A DNA stretch of 64,000 nucleotides, from the NCBI RefSeq assembly GCF_000016425.1, contig NC_009380.1:248001-312000 (forward strand), given 5' to 3'. Source of the stretch: Salinispora tropica CNB-440 (GTDB taxonomy: Bacteria; Actinomycetota; Actinomycetes; Mycobacteriales; Micromonosporaceae). The notes under the pieces were generated by a model. That model saw only the letters and a list, made by a program, of their open reading frames with translations. It searched no databases and was not told the origin of the DNA. The position numbers and the translations under genes were made by a program. Below, piece after piece: positions 27,688 to 35,895 of this stretch; the first letter of the stretch is position 1; every line of letters begins with the position of its first letter.

Positions 27688-29694
27688 ATGCGTCACATGA
27701 CCGGGCCCTTCGATCGTGCATGGTGGACCGGGCGCCGGCTTCGAGGCAACAGCGACCCCTGGGCCCACTACGTGGTCTGTGGCCACGACGCCCTGGCGTA
27801 CTGGGTGGTCAGGTCGCTGCTCGCCACCGAGCCGCAGCTCGCCCGGATCCGGATCACGCTGGTGGTGCCCGAGCGGCAGCGGACCGACAGCCCGGACGGT
27901 CGAGATCTCGACGGCATCGAGGTCATCCGGGCCGACCGGCTCGACGAGGTGACGTTTCGCGATGCCCGCCTGGACCGGGCGGAGGGTTTGGCGCTGCTGC
28001 ACCAGGACGACGTGGGCAACATGCACGCGGCGCTCTGTGCGCAGGAGGTGCAGCCGAGGCTGCGGTTGGTGGTCCGGATGTTCAACACCAGCCTGGCCAA
28101 CGGGGTACGACAGATCTTCCCCGACTCGGCGGTGCTCTCCGACGCCGCGATGGCGGCCCCCGCCTTCGTCGCTGCCGCGCTGGGCGAGGTCGCGCCGGCT
28201 CACTTCCGACACGGCGGACGGACTCTGTACGTGGCCCGCCGCGTCGATCTTCGAGACGAGGACATCGTCTGCCCGGTGGCGGATATCCGGGACCCGCGGG
28301 AGGTTCGGGTCCTGCCCGCCGACGAGACCTCCGCCGACGTGGTGCTCGCCGAGGCGGCCGGTACACCACCGGGAACCGAGGTGGCAGCGCGCCGACTGCG
28401 TCGGGCCCGGCGGTGGCGCCGGCCGGTCACGATGCTGCTCCGGGCGGTCCGGGGCTTCGCCACCCGCAGGATCGGCCTCGCCGTGTTGGTGCTGCTGGCG
28501 GTGATCGTCGTGCTCGGCGGCCTCTACGCCAGCACCGCCGAGGTGAGCTGGGGGGAGGCGCTCTACCTGACCCTGGTCACCGCCCTGAGCGGGCAGGACC
28601 CGGACGCCGCCAAGCCGCTCGGCGAACAGGTTCTCCAGGTGGTGCTCAATCTCTCCGGCCTGGCGCTGATCCCGTTGGTCACCGCCGTGGTGGTGGACGG
28701 CCTCGTCAACGCCCGGCTGGCGCTCCACTCCGGGCGGCCCCTGACTGACCGTTCCGGGCACGTGGTCGTGGTCGGCCTCGGCAACATCGGCACGCGGGTG
28801 ACCGCCCAGCTCCGCGACTTCGGTGTCGAGGTGGTCGCCATCGACAAGAACGCGGACGCACGGGGTGCCGAGCTGGCCCGGCGGCTCGGCGTGCCGCTGG
28901 TGGTGGGGGACGCCTCCACCGAGGAGACCCTGCGCGCCGCCTCGGTCGGCACCTGCCAGGCCCTCGTCGTGGTCTCCACCGACGACGGGGTGAACCTACG
29001 GGCCGCGCTGACGGCCCGCTCCTTCAACGACGATGTTCAGGTGGTTCTGCGGCTCTTCGACGGGCACTTCGCCGAGCGCGTCCAGCGGTCCTTCGGCATC
29101 GGCGTCTCGCGGAGCGTGTCGTACCTGGCGGCACCGTCGTTCGCCGGTGCCCTGCTGGACCGTGCCGTCATCGCCACCATCTCGGTCGGCCGGCACGCCC
29201 TGTTGGTCACCGAAGTTCCGGTAGCCGCCGGCTCCTCGCTCGACGGTCAGCCGCTCGCCACCGTTGACCGCACGGGGAGTGTCCGGCTACTCGCCCACGC
29301 CCGCTCCGGTCAGCGGTACGAGTGGGAGCTCGACCGGCGGTTAGTGATCATGGCAGGGGACCGGCTGACGGTGGTTGCCCGGCGGGCCGGGCTGAACGCC
29401 CTGCTCCGTGAGGCCGGCCCCCTCAATCCGGAGGTTCCCGCGTCCCCGGATGGTTCGTCCCCGGAGCCCGCATCGACTCCGGCCGGTTCACCCCCGGTCG
29501 GTTCGTCCCCGGAGACCGCGTCACTGCCGCAGCCCGCATCGCCCCCGGTCGGTTCGTCCCCGGAGGCTCCATCGTCCCCGGAGGTCGCATCACCCTCGGA
29601 GGGCTCATCAGCCCCGGCCGGCCCGCCGCTGCCCCGCCTGCCGGAGGGGGAGGTGGGCGGCTCGGTTGATCAGCGGCCGGTCTCCTCCGAGTAG
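27688..29694 (+). CDS. Two-TM RCK/TrkA-N channel-like protein with Pro/Ser tail
   Basis: 668-aa protein arranged as TrkA-N domain (residues about 25-230), two membrane helices (261-280, 313-338) around a pore-loop-like segment, a second TrkA-N domain (VVVGLGNIGTRVTAQL, from 360) and a TrkA-C-like domain, then about 95 residues of Pro/Ser/Glu repeats. The order resembles eukaryotic CASTOR/POLLUX and bacterial Ktn-type channels. The pore loop reads TLVTALSGQDPDAAK with no TVGYG filter, and the first nucleotide-binding loop (VVCGHDALAYWVV) lacks GxGxxG. ATG 27697 is an alternative start. It overlaps the next minus-strand gene tail-to-tail by 25 bp. Confidence 0.8.
   Translation: MRHMTGPFDRAWWTGRRLRGNSDPWAHYVVCGHDALAYWVVRSLLATEPQLARIRITLVVPERQRTDSPDGRDLDGIEVIRADRLDEVTFRDARLDRAEGLALLHQDDVGNMHAALCAQEVQPRLRLVVRMFNTSLANGVRQIFPDSAVLSDAAMAAPAFVAAALGEVAPAHFRHGGRTLYVARRVDLRDEDIVCPVADIRDPREVRVLPADETSADVVLAEAAGTPPGTEVAARRLRRARRWRRPVTMLLRAVRGFATRRIGLAVLVLLAVIVVLGGLYASTAEVSWGEALYLTLVTALSGQDPDAAKPLGEQVLQVVLNLSGLALIPLVTAVVVDGLVNARLALHSGRPLTDRSGHVVVVGLGNIGTRVTAQLRDFGVEVVAIDKNADARGAELARRLGVPLVVGDASTEETLRAASVGTCQALVVVSTDDGVNLRAALTARSFNDDVQVVLRLFDGHFAERVQRSFGIGVSRSVSYLAAPSFAGALLDRAVIATISVGRHALLVTEVPVAAGSSLDGQPLATVDRTGSVRLLAHARSGQRYEWELDRRLVIMAGDRLTVVARRAGLNALLREAGPLNPEVPASPDGSSPEPASTPAGSPPVGSSPETASLPQPASPPVGSSPEAPSSPEVASPSEGSSAPAGPPLPRLPEGEVGGSVDQRPVSSE
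29491..29565 (+). repeat. Direct repeat encoding the Pro/Ser tail of the channel-like protein
   Basis: Two identical 24-bp copies (29491-29514 and 29542-29565) spell PPVGSSPE. Degenerate copies of the same unit continue on both sides from about 29440 to 29620, giving a repeating SSPE/PASPP low-complexity tail. It lies within the coding region in one frame. Confidence 0.75.
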
Positions 29695-30452
29695 GGGATC
29701 AACCCTCGTCGGCCCTGATCGACTCTTTCGGGTAGTGGCACGTCGTCCCAGGGCACCCGGTGCAGCACCCGGTCCAGCAGGAGGCCGAGCAGCAGCCCGG
29801 CGATCGAGTCGGTCAGCCAGTGCCAGCCCAGGTACGTGGTCGTGGTGAGCACCACCAGAGGTGGGACGACCCGCACCGCGGTGGCCATTCGGGGTGGCAA
29901 CGTCCGGCCGTACGTCTCCAACAGCCGGGCAAGGAGCAGGACGATCACCCCGTACCAGACGATCGTGTTGACGACGTGCCCGGACGGGTAGGAACGGGTG
30001 AACTCCAGCGGCAGCTCGTGTTGGAAGAGTGGCAGGGTCTGCTCCGGCGCGAGGAAGGGTTCGCGCACGCTGGCGCTGGGCGCGGGCCGGGCCGTCGACA
30101 CCTTGAGCGCGCCGACGATGAGGTAGATCAGCGCGACCCCGGCGACCGGCGGCAGCAGCGGGCGGGCGGAGCGGAGCCGCACGGCGAGCAGAACGCCGAT
30201 CCCGATGGCGACCAGGGCCAGCGGTCCGCCCTGGCCGAGGTAGTTGAGGGTCCACGCGATCCCGTACGCGGTGGCCGGGCGGTGTGCGTCCGACCAGTCG
30301 GCCACTGCCCGGTCGAGGCCGAAGAGGTGACCGGCGGCGAGGGCGGCGGTCAGGGCGACCAGGCCGGCGAGAAGTAGCCCGTCGAACCACCAGCCGGCCG
30401 GCCGGACCGGCCGGAGCCGCACCGCTCGCCACCGGGTCGTCGCCTGCCGCAT
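29670..30452 (-). CDS. PAP2-family membrane phosphatase
   Basis: 260-aa integral membrane lipid or undecaprenyl-type phosphatase with about six hydrophobic segments. The three PAP2 motifs are present: KVSTARPAP (motif 1, KxxxxxxRP-like), RSYPSGHVVNTIVWYG (motif 2, PSGH) and YLGWHWLTDSIAGLLLG (motif 3, with the catalytic His). The start is placed at the ATG 30452; the longer ORF to 31082 is a shadow of the divergent DUF4032 gene. The last 25 bp overlap the 3' end of the convergent channel gene. The substrate could be undecaprenyl diphosphate or phosphatidic acid. Confidence 0.9.
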   Translation of the reverse strand: MRQATTRWRAVRLRPVRPAGWWFDGLLLAGLVALTAALAAGHLFGLDRAVADWSDAHRPATAYGIAWTLNYLGQGGPLALVAIGIGVLLAVRLRSARPLLPPVAGVALIYLIVGALKVSTARPAPSASVREPFLAPEQTLPLFQHELPLEFTRSYPSGHVVNTIVWYGVIVLLLARLLETYGRTLPPRMATAVRVVPPLVVLTTTTYLGWHWLTDSIAGLLLGLLLDRVLHRVPWDDVPLPERVDQGRRGLIPYSEETGR

Positions 30453-30557
30453 CTCGGCCACGCTACCGGCCCGCGCGGCCCCCGGCCCGGCCCGGGTCGC
30501 TGTGTGCCGAACCACGCGGGGAGGCGTTCCGGCGGGGGAGGGCGCAAACTGGGGAGC

Positions 30558-31769
30558 GTGCGGATCACCTCGGCTCTCGTTGACCCGGCGCTGCTTGATC
30601 TTCCCTGGTCGACTCCGCTGGTGGAGTGGCCGGCGCAGCACCTGGTGGCGCTGCCGCAGGGCATCTCTCGACATGTCGTCCGGTTCGTCCGACTCGGCGG
30701 GTACGTGTACGCCGTCAAGGAGACCGGCGAGCGGGTGGCCGAGCGGGAGTACGACCTGCTGCGGGCCCTGGAGCGAATCGACTTCCCGACGGTGGAGGCG
30801 GTGGCGATCGTCGCCGACCGGCAGACCGAAGCCGGTGAACCGTTGGACCCGGTGTTGATCACCCGGCACCTCCAGTTCTCCCTGCCCTATCGGGCGCTCT
30901 TCTCGCACACGCTGCGACCGGAGACGATGCAGCGGCTCCTCGACGCGTTGGCCGCGTTGCTGGTACGGATGCACCTGACCGGCTTCTTCTGGGGCGACTG
31001 CTCGTTGTCGAACACGCTCTTCCGCCGGGACGCGGGTGCGTTCGCGGCCTACCTGGTGGACGCGGAGACCGGCGTGCTGCACCGTTCGTTGTCGAACGGG
31101 CAGCGCGGCGAGGACCTGGAGATCGCCCGGGTGAACATCTTCGGCGAGGCGTTGGATCTACAGGCGGCCGGGCTGCTCCACGAGTCGATCGATCCAGCGG
31201 TGGTGTGCGAGGAGGTCGTGCAGCGGTACGAGCGGCTGTGGCATGAGATCACCTACGAACAGCAGATCGAGCGGGAGGCTCGGCACGACATCGAGGGCCG
31301 GATCCGTGCGCTCAACGAGCTTGGCTTCGACGTGGCCGAGATCGCCGTGTCGACGATCGACGACGGGCGGTATCTGGTTCGGCCGAAGGTGGTTGACGCC
31401 GGCTACCACACGCGTCGCCTGCTGCGCCTGACGGGTCTGGACGCGGAGGAGAACCAGGCTCGTCGGCTCCTCAATGATCTGGACGCCTACCGAGCCGAGA
31501 GCGACCTGATCGATGAGCAGCAGGCGGCACACCGCTGGCTGACCGAGGTTTTCGAGCCGGTGGTCCGCGCCGTGCCGGCACATCTGCGCCGCAAGCTGGA
31601 ACCGCAGGAGATCTTCGCCCAGATCATCGAGCACAAGTGGCTGCTCTCCCAGCGGGCCGGCCGGGATGTTGGCATGGCCCCGGCGGTCCAGTCGTACCTC
31701 GGGGACGTGCTGGTGCACCGCCCCGACGAGCAGGCTGTGCTCGGGGTGGAGATTCCGCCCGCGGGCTGA
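30558..31769 (+). CDS. DUF4032 protein with kinase-like catalytic motifs
   Basis: 403-aa protein: an N-terminal lipopolysaccharide-kinase-like domain (to about residue 215) and a C-terminal DUF4032 domain. Kinase-like features are an ATP-lysine region VYAVKETGERVAEREYDLLR, a catalytic-loop equivalent GFFWGDCSLSNTLF (Asp and Asn in place) and a metal Asp in YLVDAETG. The C-terminal part is helical and charged. The GTG at 30558 follows GGGGAG and matches the family start VRITSALVDP. It is divergent from the PAP2 gene. Its substrate is unknown; enzymatic activity is inferred from motifs. Confidence 0.85.
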   Translation: MRITSALVDPALLDLPWSTPLVEWPAQHLVALPQGISRHVVRFVRLGGYVYAVKETGERVAEREYDLLRALERIDFPTVEAVAIVADRQTEAGEPLDPVLITRHLQFSLPYRALFSHTLRPETMQRLLDALAALLVRMHLTGFFWGDCSLSNTLFRRDAGAFAAYLVDAETGVLHRSLSNGQRGEDLEIARVNIFGEALDLQAAGLLHESIDPAVVCEEVVQRYERLWHEITYEQQIEREARHDIEGRIRALNELGFDVAEIAVSTIDDGRYLVRPKVVDAGYHTRRLLRLTGLDAEENQARRLLNDLDAYRAESDLIDEQQAAHRWLTEVFEPVVRAVPAHLRRKLEPQEIFAQIIEHKWLLSQRAGRDVGMAPAVQSYLGDVLVHRPDEQAVLGVEIPPAG

Positions 31770-31792
31770 CGGCGGTCCGCACCGGTCAGCCC
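31763..31792. terminator. Hairpin at the DUF4032 stop, between convergent genes
   Basis: GGGCTGAC (31763-31770, including the TGA stop) pairs with GTCAGCCC (31785-31792) across a 14-nt loop that can itself fold. It lies between the convergent DUF4032 gene and nagA. There is no T-run. Confidence 0.5.
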
Positions 31793-31810
31793 CCGCCCGT
31801 GCCGGCCCCG

Positions 31811-32920
31811 TCAGTCCAGCCAGGTGCCGGCGCGCATCACCCGGACCACGTTCAGGTCGTCGTCGAGCACCACCAGGTCCGCTCGGAGACCAGCTTGGAG
31901 GGCACCGACCCGATCGCCGAGACCGATCGCACGGGCGGGCGTGGTGGCCATCATCCGGGCGGCCTCCGGGATGGCGACCCCGGTGGCAACCGCGTGCCGG
32001 AGCGCGGCATCCATCGTCAGCGTGCTGCCGGCGACCGCCCCATCACCGGCGAGCCGGGCCACGCCGGTCGTCACGGTGACGGTCTGGCCGCCCAGCTCGT
32101 ACTCGCCGTCGGGTTGACCGGCGGCGGCCATCGCATCGGTGATCAGGGCAGTCCGCTCCGCACCGGCGGTGGCGGTCGCGAAGGCGAGCACGCCGTCGTG
32201 TAGGTGCACTCCGTCGGCGATCAGCTCGCACACCACGGAGGGAGCTTCCAGCAGGGCTATCACCGGCCCCGGCTCCCGGTGGTGCACCGGGCGCATGGCG
32301 TTGAACAGGTGGGTGGCGACGCTTGCGCCGGCGGCGATCGCGGCCTGGGTCTGCTCGTACGTCGCGTCGGTGTGGCCGACCGCCGCGACCACGCCGTGGG
32401 CGGTCAGCAGCTTGACCGCCGCGGTCGCTCCCGCACGCTCCGGAGCGAGGGTGATCATCCGGATCGTCCCGTGGCCCAGCTCCAGCAGCTCGGTCAGTTC
32501 CTCGGTTGAGGGGTCACGCAGGTACGCCGGGTTCTGCGCCCCGCAGCGGGCCACGGAGAGGTACGGGCCCTCGAAGTGGATCCCGGCGAGCACGCCTTCG
32601 GCGACCAGCGGCCGATAGGCGATGGTGGCGGCGCGCATCAGCTCGAACGGCGAACTCACCAGGCTGGCCAACAGGGTCGTGGTGCCGTGTCGGAGGTGGA
32701 AGCCGGCGGCGGCACGGGCCTCGTCGGCGTCACCGGTGGTGAAGGTGTGCCCACCACCGCCGTGATTGTGTATGTCCACGAAGCCGGGCAGGATCCAGTG
32801 CCCGTCGCGCCCTGACGGGTACTCGGCGACCGCGGTGATCTGCTCGTTGTTGATCTCGACGCAGCCCTGGCGGATCACCCCGGCCGGGGTCACCACCCTG
32901 CCGGTCACCCGTACCGTCAT
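31811..32920 (-). CDS. nagA: N-acetylglucosamine-6-phosphate deacetylase
   Basis: Deacetylates GlcNAc-6-P to GlcN-6-P, cytoplasmic. 369 aa amidohydrolase barrel with metal motif PGFVDIHNHGGGG, the HFEGPYLS glutamate, GHTDATYEQTQ, HLFNAMRPVHHREPG and the catalytic aspartate in LITDAMAAAG. It is third in an operon (SIS gene, ROK kinase, nagA), and its start overlaps the kinase stop by 4 bp (ATGA). Together these genes would process GlcNAc-derived sugars from chitin or peptidoglycan turnover. Control is probably by the divergent DeoR regulator. Confidence 0.95.
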   Translation of the reverse strand: MTVRVTGRVVTPAGVIRQGCVEINNEQITAVAEYPSGRDGHWILPGFVDIHNHGGGGHTFTTGDADEARAAAGFHLRHGTTTLLASLVSSPFELMRAATIAYRPLVAEGVLAGIHFEGPYLSVARCGAQNPAYLRDPSTEELTELLELGHGTIRMITLAPERAGATAAVKLLTAHGVVAAVGHTDATYEQTQAAIAAGASVATHLFNAMRPVHHREPGPVIALLEAPSVVCELIADGVHLHDGVLAFATATAGAERTALITDAMAAAGQPDGEYELGGQTVTVTTGVARLAGDGAVAGSTLTMDAALRHAVATGVAIPEAARMMATTPARAIGLGDRVGALQAGLRADLVVLDDDLNVVRVMRAGTWLD

Positions 32921-33882
32921 CGCTTCTCCAGGCTGTCGAGGGCGAGCAGGGCGGCACCGAGGCAGCCGGCCTCGGCGCCGAGGGCTGCCGGGACCAGCCG
33001 CGGCTCGCGGTGGAAGGTCATCCGGTCGTGCAGCGCGGCCCGCAGCGGGTCGAGTAGCTGGGCGCCGGCACGGGCCAGCCCGCCGCCGAGCACGACCGTC
33101 TCCACGTCGAAGAGCGTCTGCCCGATGGCGAGGCCGTCGGCGAGGGCTTCGACCGCCTCCGTCCAGACCTGCTGGGCCAGCGGGTCGCCGGCGGTGGCGT
33201 GGGCGACCACCTCGGCCGCGCTCAGCCCCGGTGTGCTGTCGGTCAGCTCCGCGTAGCGGCGGGCGACCGCCGCGGCGGACGCGATCGCCTCCAGGCAGCC
33301 CGCCCGCCCGCAGCCGCAGCGCGGTCCGCCGGGACGGACCAGGACGTGGCCGAGCTCTCCGGCGGCGCCGTGCGCGCCGGCGGCGGCCGTTCCGTCGACC
33401 ACGTGGGCGGCGGCGATGCCGGTGCCGATAGCGACGAAGAGGACGTGCCGGTCGGCCCGACCGGCGCCGAGCCGCGCTTCGGCGACGCCACCGACGCGGA
33501 CGTCATGGCCGAGCACCGCCGGCATCCCGAGCCGCGCCGTGGCCAGTGTCCGCAGTGGCACCTCGCGGAAGCCGAGGTTGGACGACCAGATCGCCACCCC
33601 CGCCGCTTCGTCGATGACGCCCGGGACGGCGAGGCCGAACGCCACCGGGGCGAGCCCTTCGTGGCGGGCCGTGTCAGCCAGAGCCTCGGCTATGTCGAGG
33701 ATGGTGTCGACCACAGCCGCCGGGCCACGTGCGGTCTGGGTCGGGTGGTGCTCGATACGCGCGACCGTACCGTCCCGGTGGACCAGGGCACACTTCATTC
33801 TGCTGCCGCCGACATCGATCGCGACCACGACCTGGTGCCGGTCCGGTGTGCCGTTCGGAGCGCCCGGCGCCCCGCTACTCAT
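32917..33882 (-). CDS. ROK-family sugar kinase (probable N-acetylglucosamine kinase)
   Basis: 321-aa ROK kinase without a DNA-binding domain. The ATP phosphate loop is VVVAIDVGGSRMKCALV, the catalytic Asp region is AVLGHDVRVGGVAEARLGAG, the ROK zinc cluster is CGCGRAGCLEAIAS, and the late GGGLARAG contact is present. ATG 33882 is fixed by the ATGA overlap with the upstream SIS gene; the ORF to 34251 is a shadow. Operon context with nagA points to GlcNAc (or ManNAc/GlcN) as substrate, although ROK kinases vary in specificity. Confidence 0.9.
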   Translation of the reverse strand: MSSGAPGAPNGTPDRHQVVVAIDVGGSRMKCALVHRDGTVARIEHHPTQTARGPAAVVDTILDIAEALADTARHEGLAPVAFGLAVPGVIDEAAGVAIWSSNLGFREVPLRTLATARLGMPAVLGHDVRVGGVAEARLGAGRADRHVLFVAIGTGIAAAHVVDGTAAAGAHGAAGELGHVLVRPGGPRCGCGRAGCLEAIASAAAVARRYAELTDSTPGLSAAEVVAHATAGDPLAQQVWTEAVEALADGLAIGQTLFDVETVVLGGGLARAGAQLLDPLRAALHDRMTFHREPRLVPAALGAEAGCLGAALLALDSLEKR

Positions 33883-34808
33883 GCCAGAACCACGGAGCGG
33901 GCGAGGTGCCGCGGTGCGTCCGGATCGAGGCCACGGCTGGTCGCGAGCGTGACGGCGAAGCGCTGCGCCAGAATCAGGTCGGCCATCGGGTCCAGCGGTG
34001 TGCGACCGGCGGCCCAGTTCCCGATCACGCTGCGGCACCCGTGGGTGCGGCTGTGCACGAAGGCGGCGCCGGTGGCCGCCACATCCTCCGCCAGCCCGTC
34101 GGGCAGCTCCCCGAAGGCCCAGACCAGCCGGCCTGGTGCGGCGACGGAGATCGGGCCGTGCCGGTAGTCCATGGCCGGGTACGCCTCGGCCCAGAAGGTG
34201 GCGGCCTCGCGGCACTTCAGCGCCGCCTCGTGGGCCAGCCCGACGGTCCACCCGCGGCCCAGGAAGGTGACCTGTTCGATCTGGGCCGGTTCGATTGGTA
34301 GGGGGGCGCGCACCGCCACCTCGGCGTCGGCGGAGAGCGCGGCGACGTTGTCGCCCAGGTGGGCGCGGAGCAGGGCCAGCGCGGTCGTCGCGAACCGGGT
34401 CTGCACCACCGCGCGTTCGTCGGCGAAGGCCAACGGCACCGTGCCGTCGGCCAGGTCGGCGGCGGGGGCGGCGGGGTCGCCGACCAGTACGGTGGTGGGC
34501 AGCACCCCGCGGAGCGCGGCGAGCAGATCGGTCACCTCGGTGGTGGTGCCGGAGCGGGTGATCGCGATCAGCCGGTCGTAGCGGCGGTTAGTGGGAAATT
34601 CGCTGGCCTGGAAGGCGTCGGTCTCGCCGTGGCCGGCATGCTCGCGGCGGGCGGCGTAGGCCATCGCCATGAACCAGGAGGTGCCGCACCCCACCACGGC
34701 GACCCGCTCGCCGGGCCGGGGTAGCCGGTCAGCCACCGAGTTGGCCAGCCGCGCCGCGGTTCGCCAGCAGTCGGGTTGACTCGCGATCTCCATGTCGACG
34801 TACGACAT
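33879..34808 (-). CDS. SIS-domain sugar-phosphate isomerase/deaminase (NagB-II/AgaS-like)
   Basis: 309-aa double-SIS protein like the isomerase half of GlmS. SIS-1 has VAVVGCGTSWFMAMAYAARR and IAITRSGTTTEVTDLLAAL. SIS-2 has VTFLGRGWTVGLAHEAALKC and the YRHGPISVAAPGRLVW segment near the substrate site. There is no glutaminase domain, so it should work on an existing amino-sugar phosphate. In this operon, which has nagA but no classical nagB, it most likely supplies the GlcN-6-P deaminase step. ATG 34808 has TGGAG upstream; the ORF to 34892 is not used. It is the first gene after the regulated promoter. Confidence 0.85.
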   Translation of the reverse strand: MSYVDMEIASQPDCWRTAARLANSVADRLPRPGERVAVVGCGTSWFMAMAYAARREHAGHGETDAFQASEFPTNRRYDRLIAITRSGTTTEVTDLLAALRGVLPTTVLVGDPAAPAADLADGTVPLAFADERAVVQTRFATTALALLRAHLGDNVAALSADAEVAVRAPLPIEPAQIEQVTFLGRGWTVGLAHEAALKCREAATFWAEAYPAMDYRHGPISVAAPGRLVWAFGELPDGLAEDVAATGAAFVHSRTHGCRSVIGNWAAGRTPLDPMADLILAQRFAVTLATSRGLDPDAPRHLARSVVLA

Positions 34809-34851
34809 CAGGTTCTCCAGAACGTGCACGATTCGGCTCGTTAGGCCCGGC

Positions 34852-34871
34852 TTTCGCGCGCTATTGTGCGC
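34852..34871 (-). promoter_or_regulatory. Operator-like repeat 1 over the amino-sugar operon promoter
   Basis: TTTCGCGCGCTATTGTGCGC (plus-strand reading). It matches the copy at 34935-34954 in 17 of 20 positions. On the minus strand it covers a CACAAT -10 (34868-34863), which lies 18 nt from a TTGCCA -35 (34892-34887). It is a likely binding site of the adjacent DeoR regulator. Confidence 0.6.
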
Positions 34872-34934
34872 CGAATTGGGTAGCGGTGGCAACCAGGCCC
34901 GAGATTGAGCAGAACTGACGTTGCCTTTACGTAG

Positions 34935-34954
34935 TTTCGCGCACTAGTGTGCAC
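34935..34954 (+). promoter_or_regulatory. Operator-like repeat 2 over the deoR-type gene promoter
   Basis: TTTCGCGCACTAGTGTGCAC, the second copy of the divergon repeat, with a palindromic core CACTAGTG. It covers the TAGTGT -10 (34945-34950), which lies 18 nt from a TTGCCT -35 (34921-34926), ahead of the regulator's GTG start. This suggests autoregulation. Confidence 0.6.
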
Positions 34955-34992
34955 GCACAATCACCAATCGTGCAGCCGCTGGAGGGCTCGGG

Positions 34993-35778
34993 GTGGACCG
35001 GTACGCGAGATGGAACGCCCTGCTCGAGATGCTGACCGACAGTGGTCGGGTCAGTGTCGAGGGGGCGGCCGAGCGCCTGGCCGTCTCGCAGGCCACCATT
35101 CGCCGAGATTTCGACCAGCTCGCCCAGCAACAGATGATCACCCGTACCCGGGGTGGGGCGGTCGCCAACGGCGTCTCGTACGACCTGCCGCTGCGGTACA
35201 AGTCTGCGAAGCACTCGGCCGAGAAGCAGCGGATCGGGGCGGCGGCCGCGGCACTGGTGTCCCCGGGCACGGTGGTTGGCCTCAACGGCGGCACCACCAG
35301 CACCGAGGTGGCGCGAGCGCTGGCCGTACGGCCGGATCTGAACACCAGTGCCGAGGGTGCCCAGCTCACCGTGGTCACCAACGCCCTCAACATCGCCAAC
35401 GAGCTGCTGGTCCGCTCCCGGATGAAGGTCGTGGTGGCCGGTGGAGTGGTGCGACCCAAATCGTTCGAGCTGGTCGGCCCGCTGGGTGGGGCCCTGCTGC
35501 GTGAGGTCACCCTGGACGTGGCCCTGCTCGGGGTGGACGCGGTTGACCCGCAGCTCGGTGCCGCCGCCCACCACGAGGGGGAAGCGGCGATGAACAGTCT
35601 GATGGTGGCGCGGGCGAAGCGGGTCGTGGTGATCGCCGACTCGTCCAAGTTGGGTGGCCACGCCTTTGCCCGAATTTGTCCGGTTGATCGGATGGAGACC
35701 CTGGTCACCGACTCCGGTGCGGCGCCGGAGGTGGTCGCCGCCTTCCGCGCCGCTGACGTGCAGGTGGTCTGCGCCTGA
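34993..35778 (+). CDS. DeoR-family transcriptional regulator
   Basis: 261-aa sugar-responsive regulator. The N-terminal DeoR helix-turn-helix is RVSVEGAAERLAVSQATIRR (residues about 17-36), followed by the linker DQLAQQQMITRTRGGAV. The C-terminal isomerase-fold sensor has GLNGGTTSTEVARALAV, VTNALNIANELL, GGVVRPKSFELVGP and DSSKLGGHAFARICPV. The GTG at 34993 follows GGAGGG. It is divergent from the amino-sugar operon, and its effector is probably an amino-sugar phosphate from that pathway. Whether it represses both directions is inferred from the paired repeats in the gap. Confidence 0.92.
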   Translation: MDRYARWNALLEMLTDSGRVSVEGAAERLAVSQATIRRDFDQLAQQQMITRTRGGAVANGVSYDLPLRYKSAKHSAEKQRIGAAAAALVSPGTVVGLNGGTTSTEVARALAVRPDLNTSAEGAQLTVVTNALNIANELLVRSRMKVVVAGGVVRPKSFELVGPLGGALLREVTLDVALLGVDAVDPQLGAAAHHEGEAAMNSLMVARAKRVVVIADSSKLGGHAFARICPVDRMETLVTDSGAAPEVVAAFRAADVQVVCA

Positions 35779-35895
35779 ATCGCCCGAGGAAAGCCCTCGA
35801 TCGCCTCTTTGCAGAGCGGTGCGTAGATTGGGTATTGCGCAAAGGGTAGTACCACGTATTGTGTCGTGACTACTGCCAATCGGGGGAGGTGCAGC

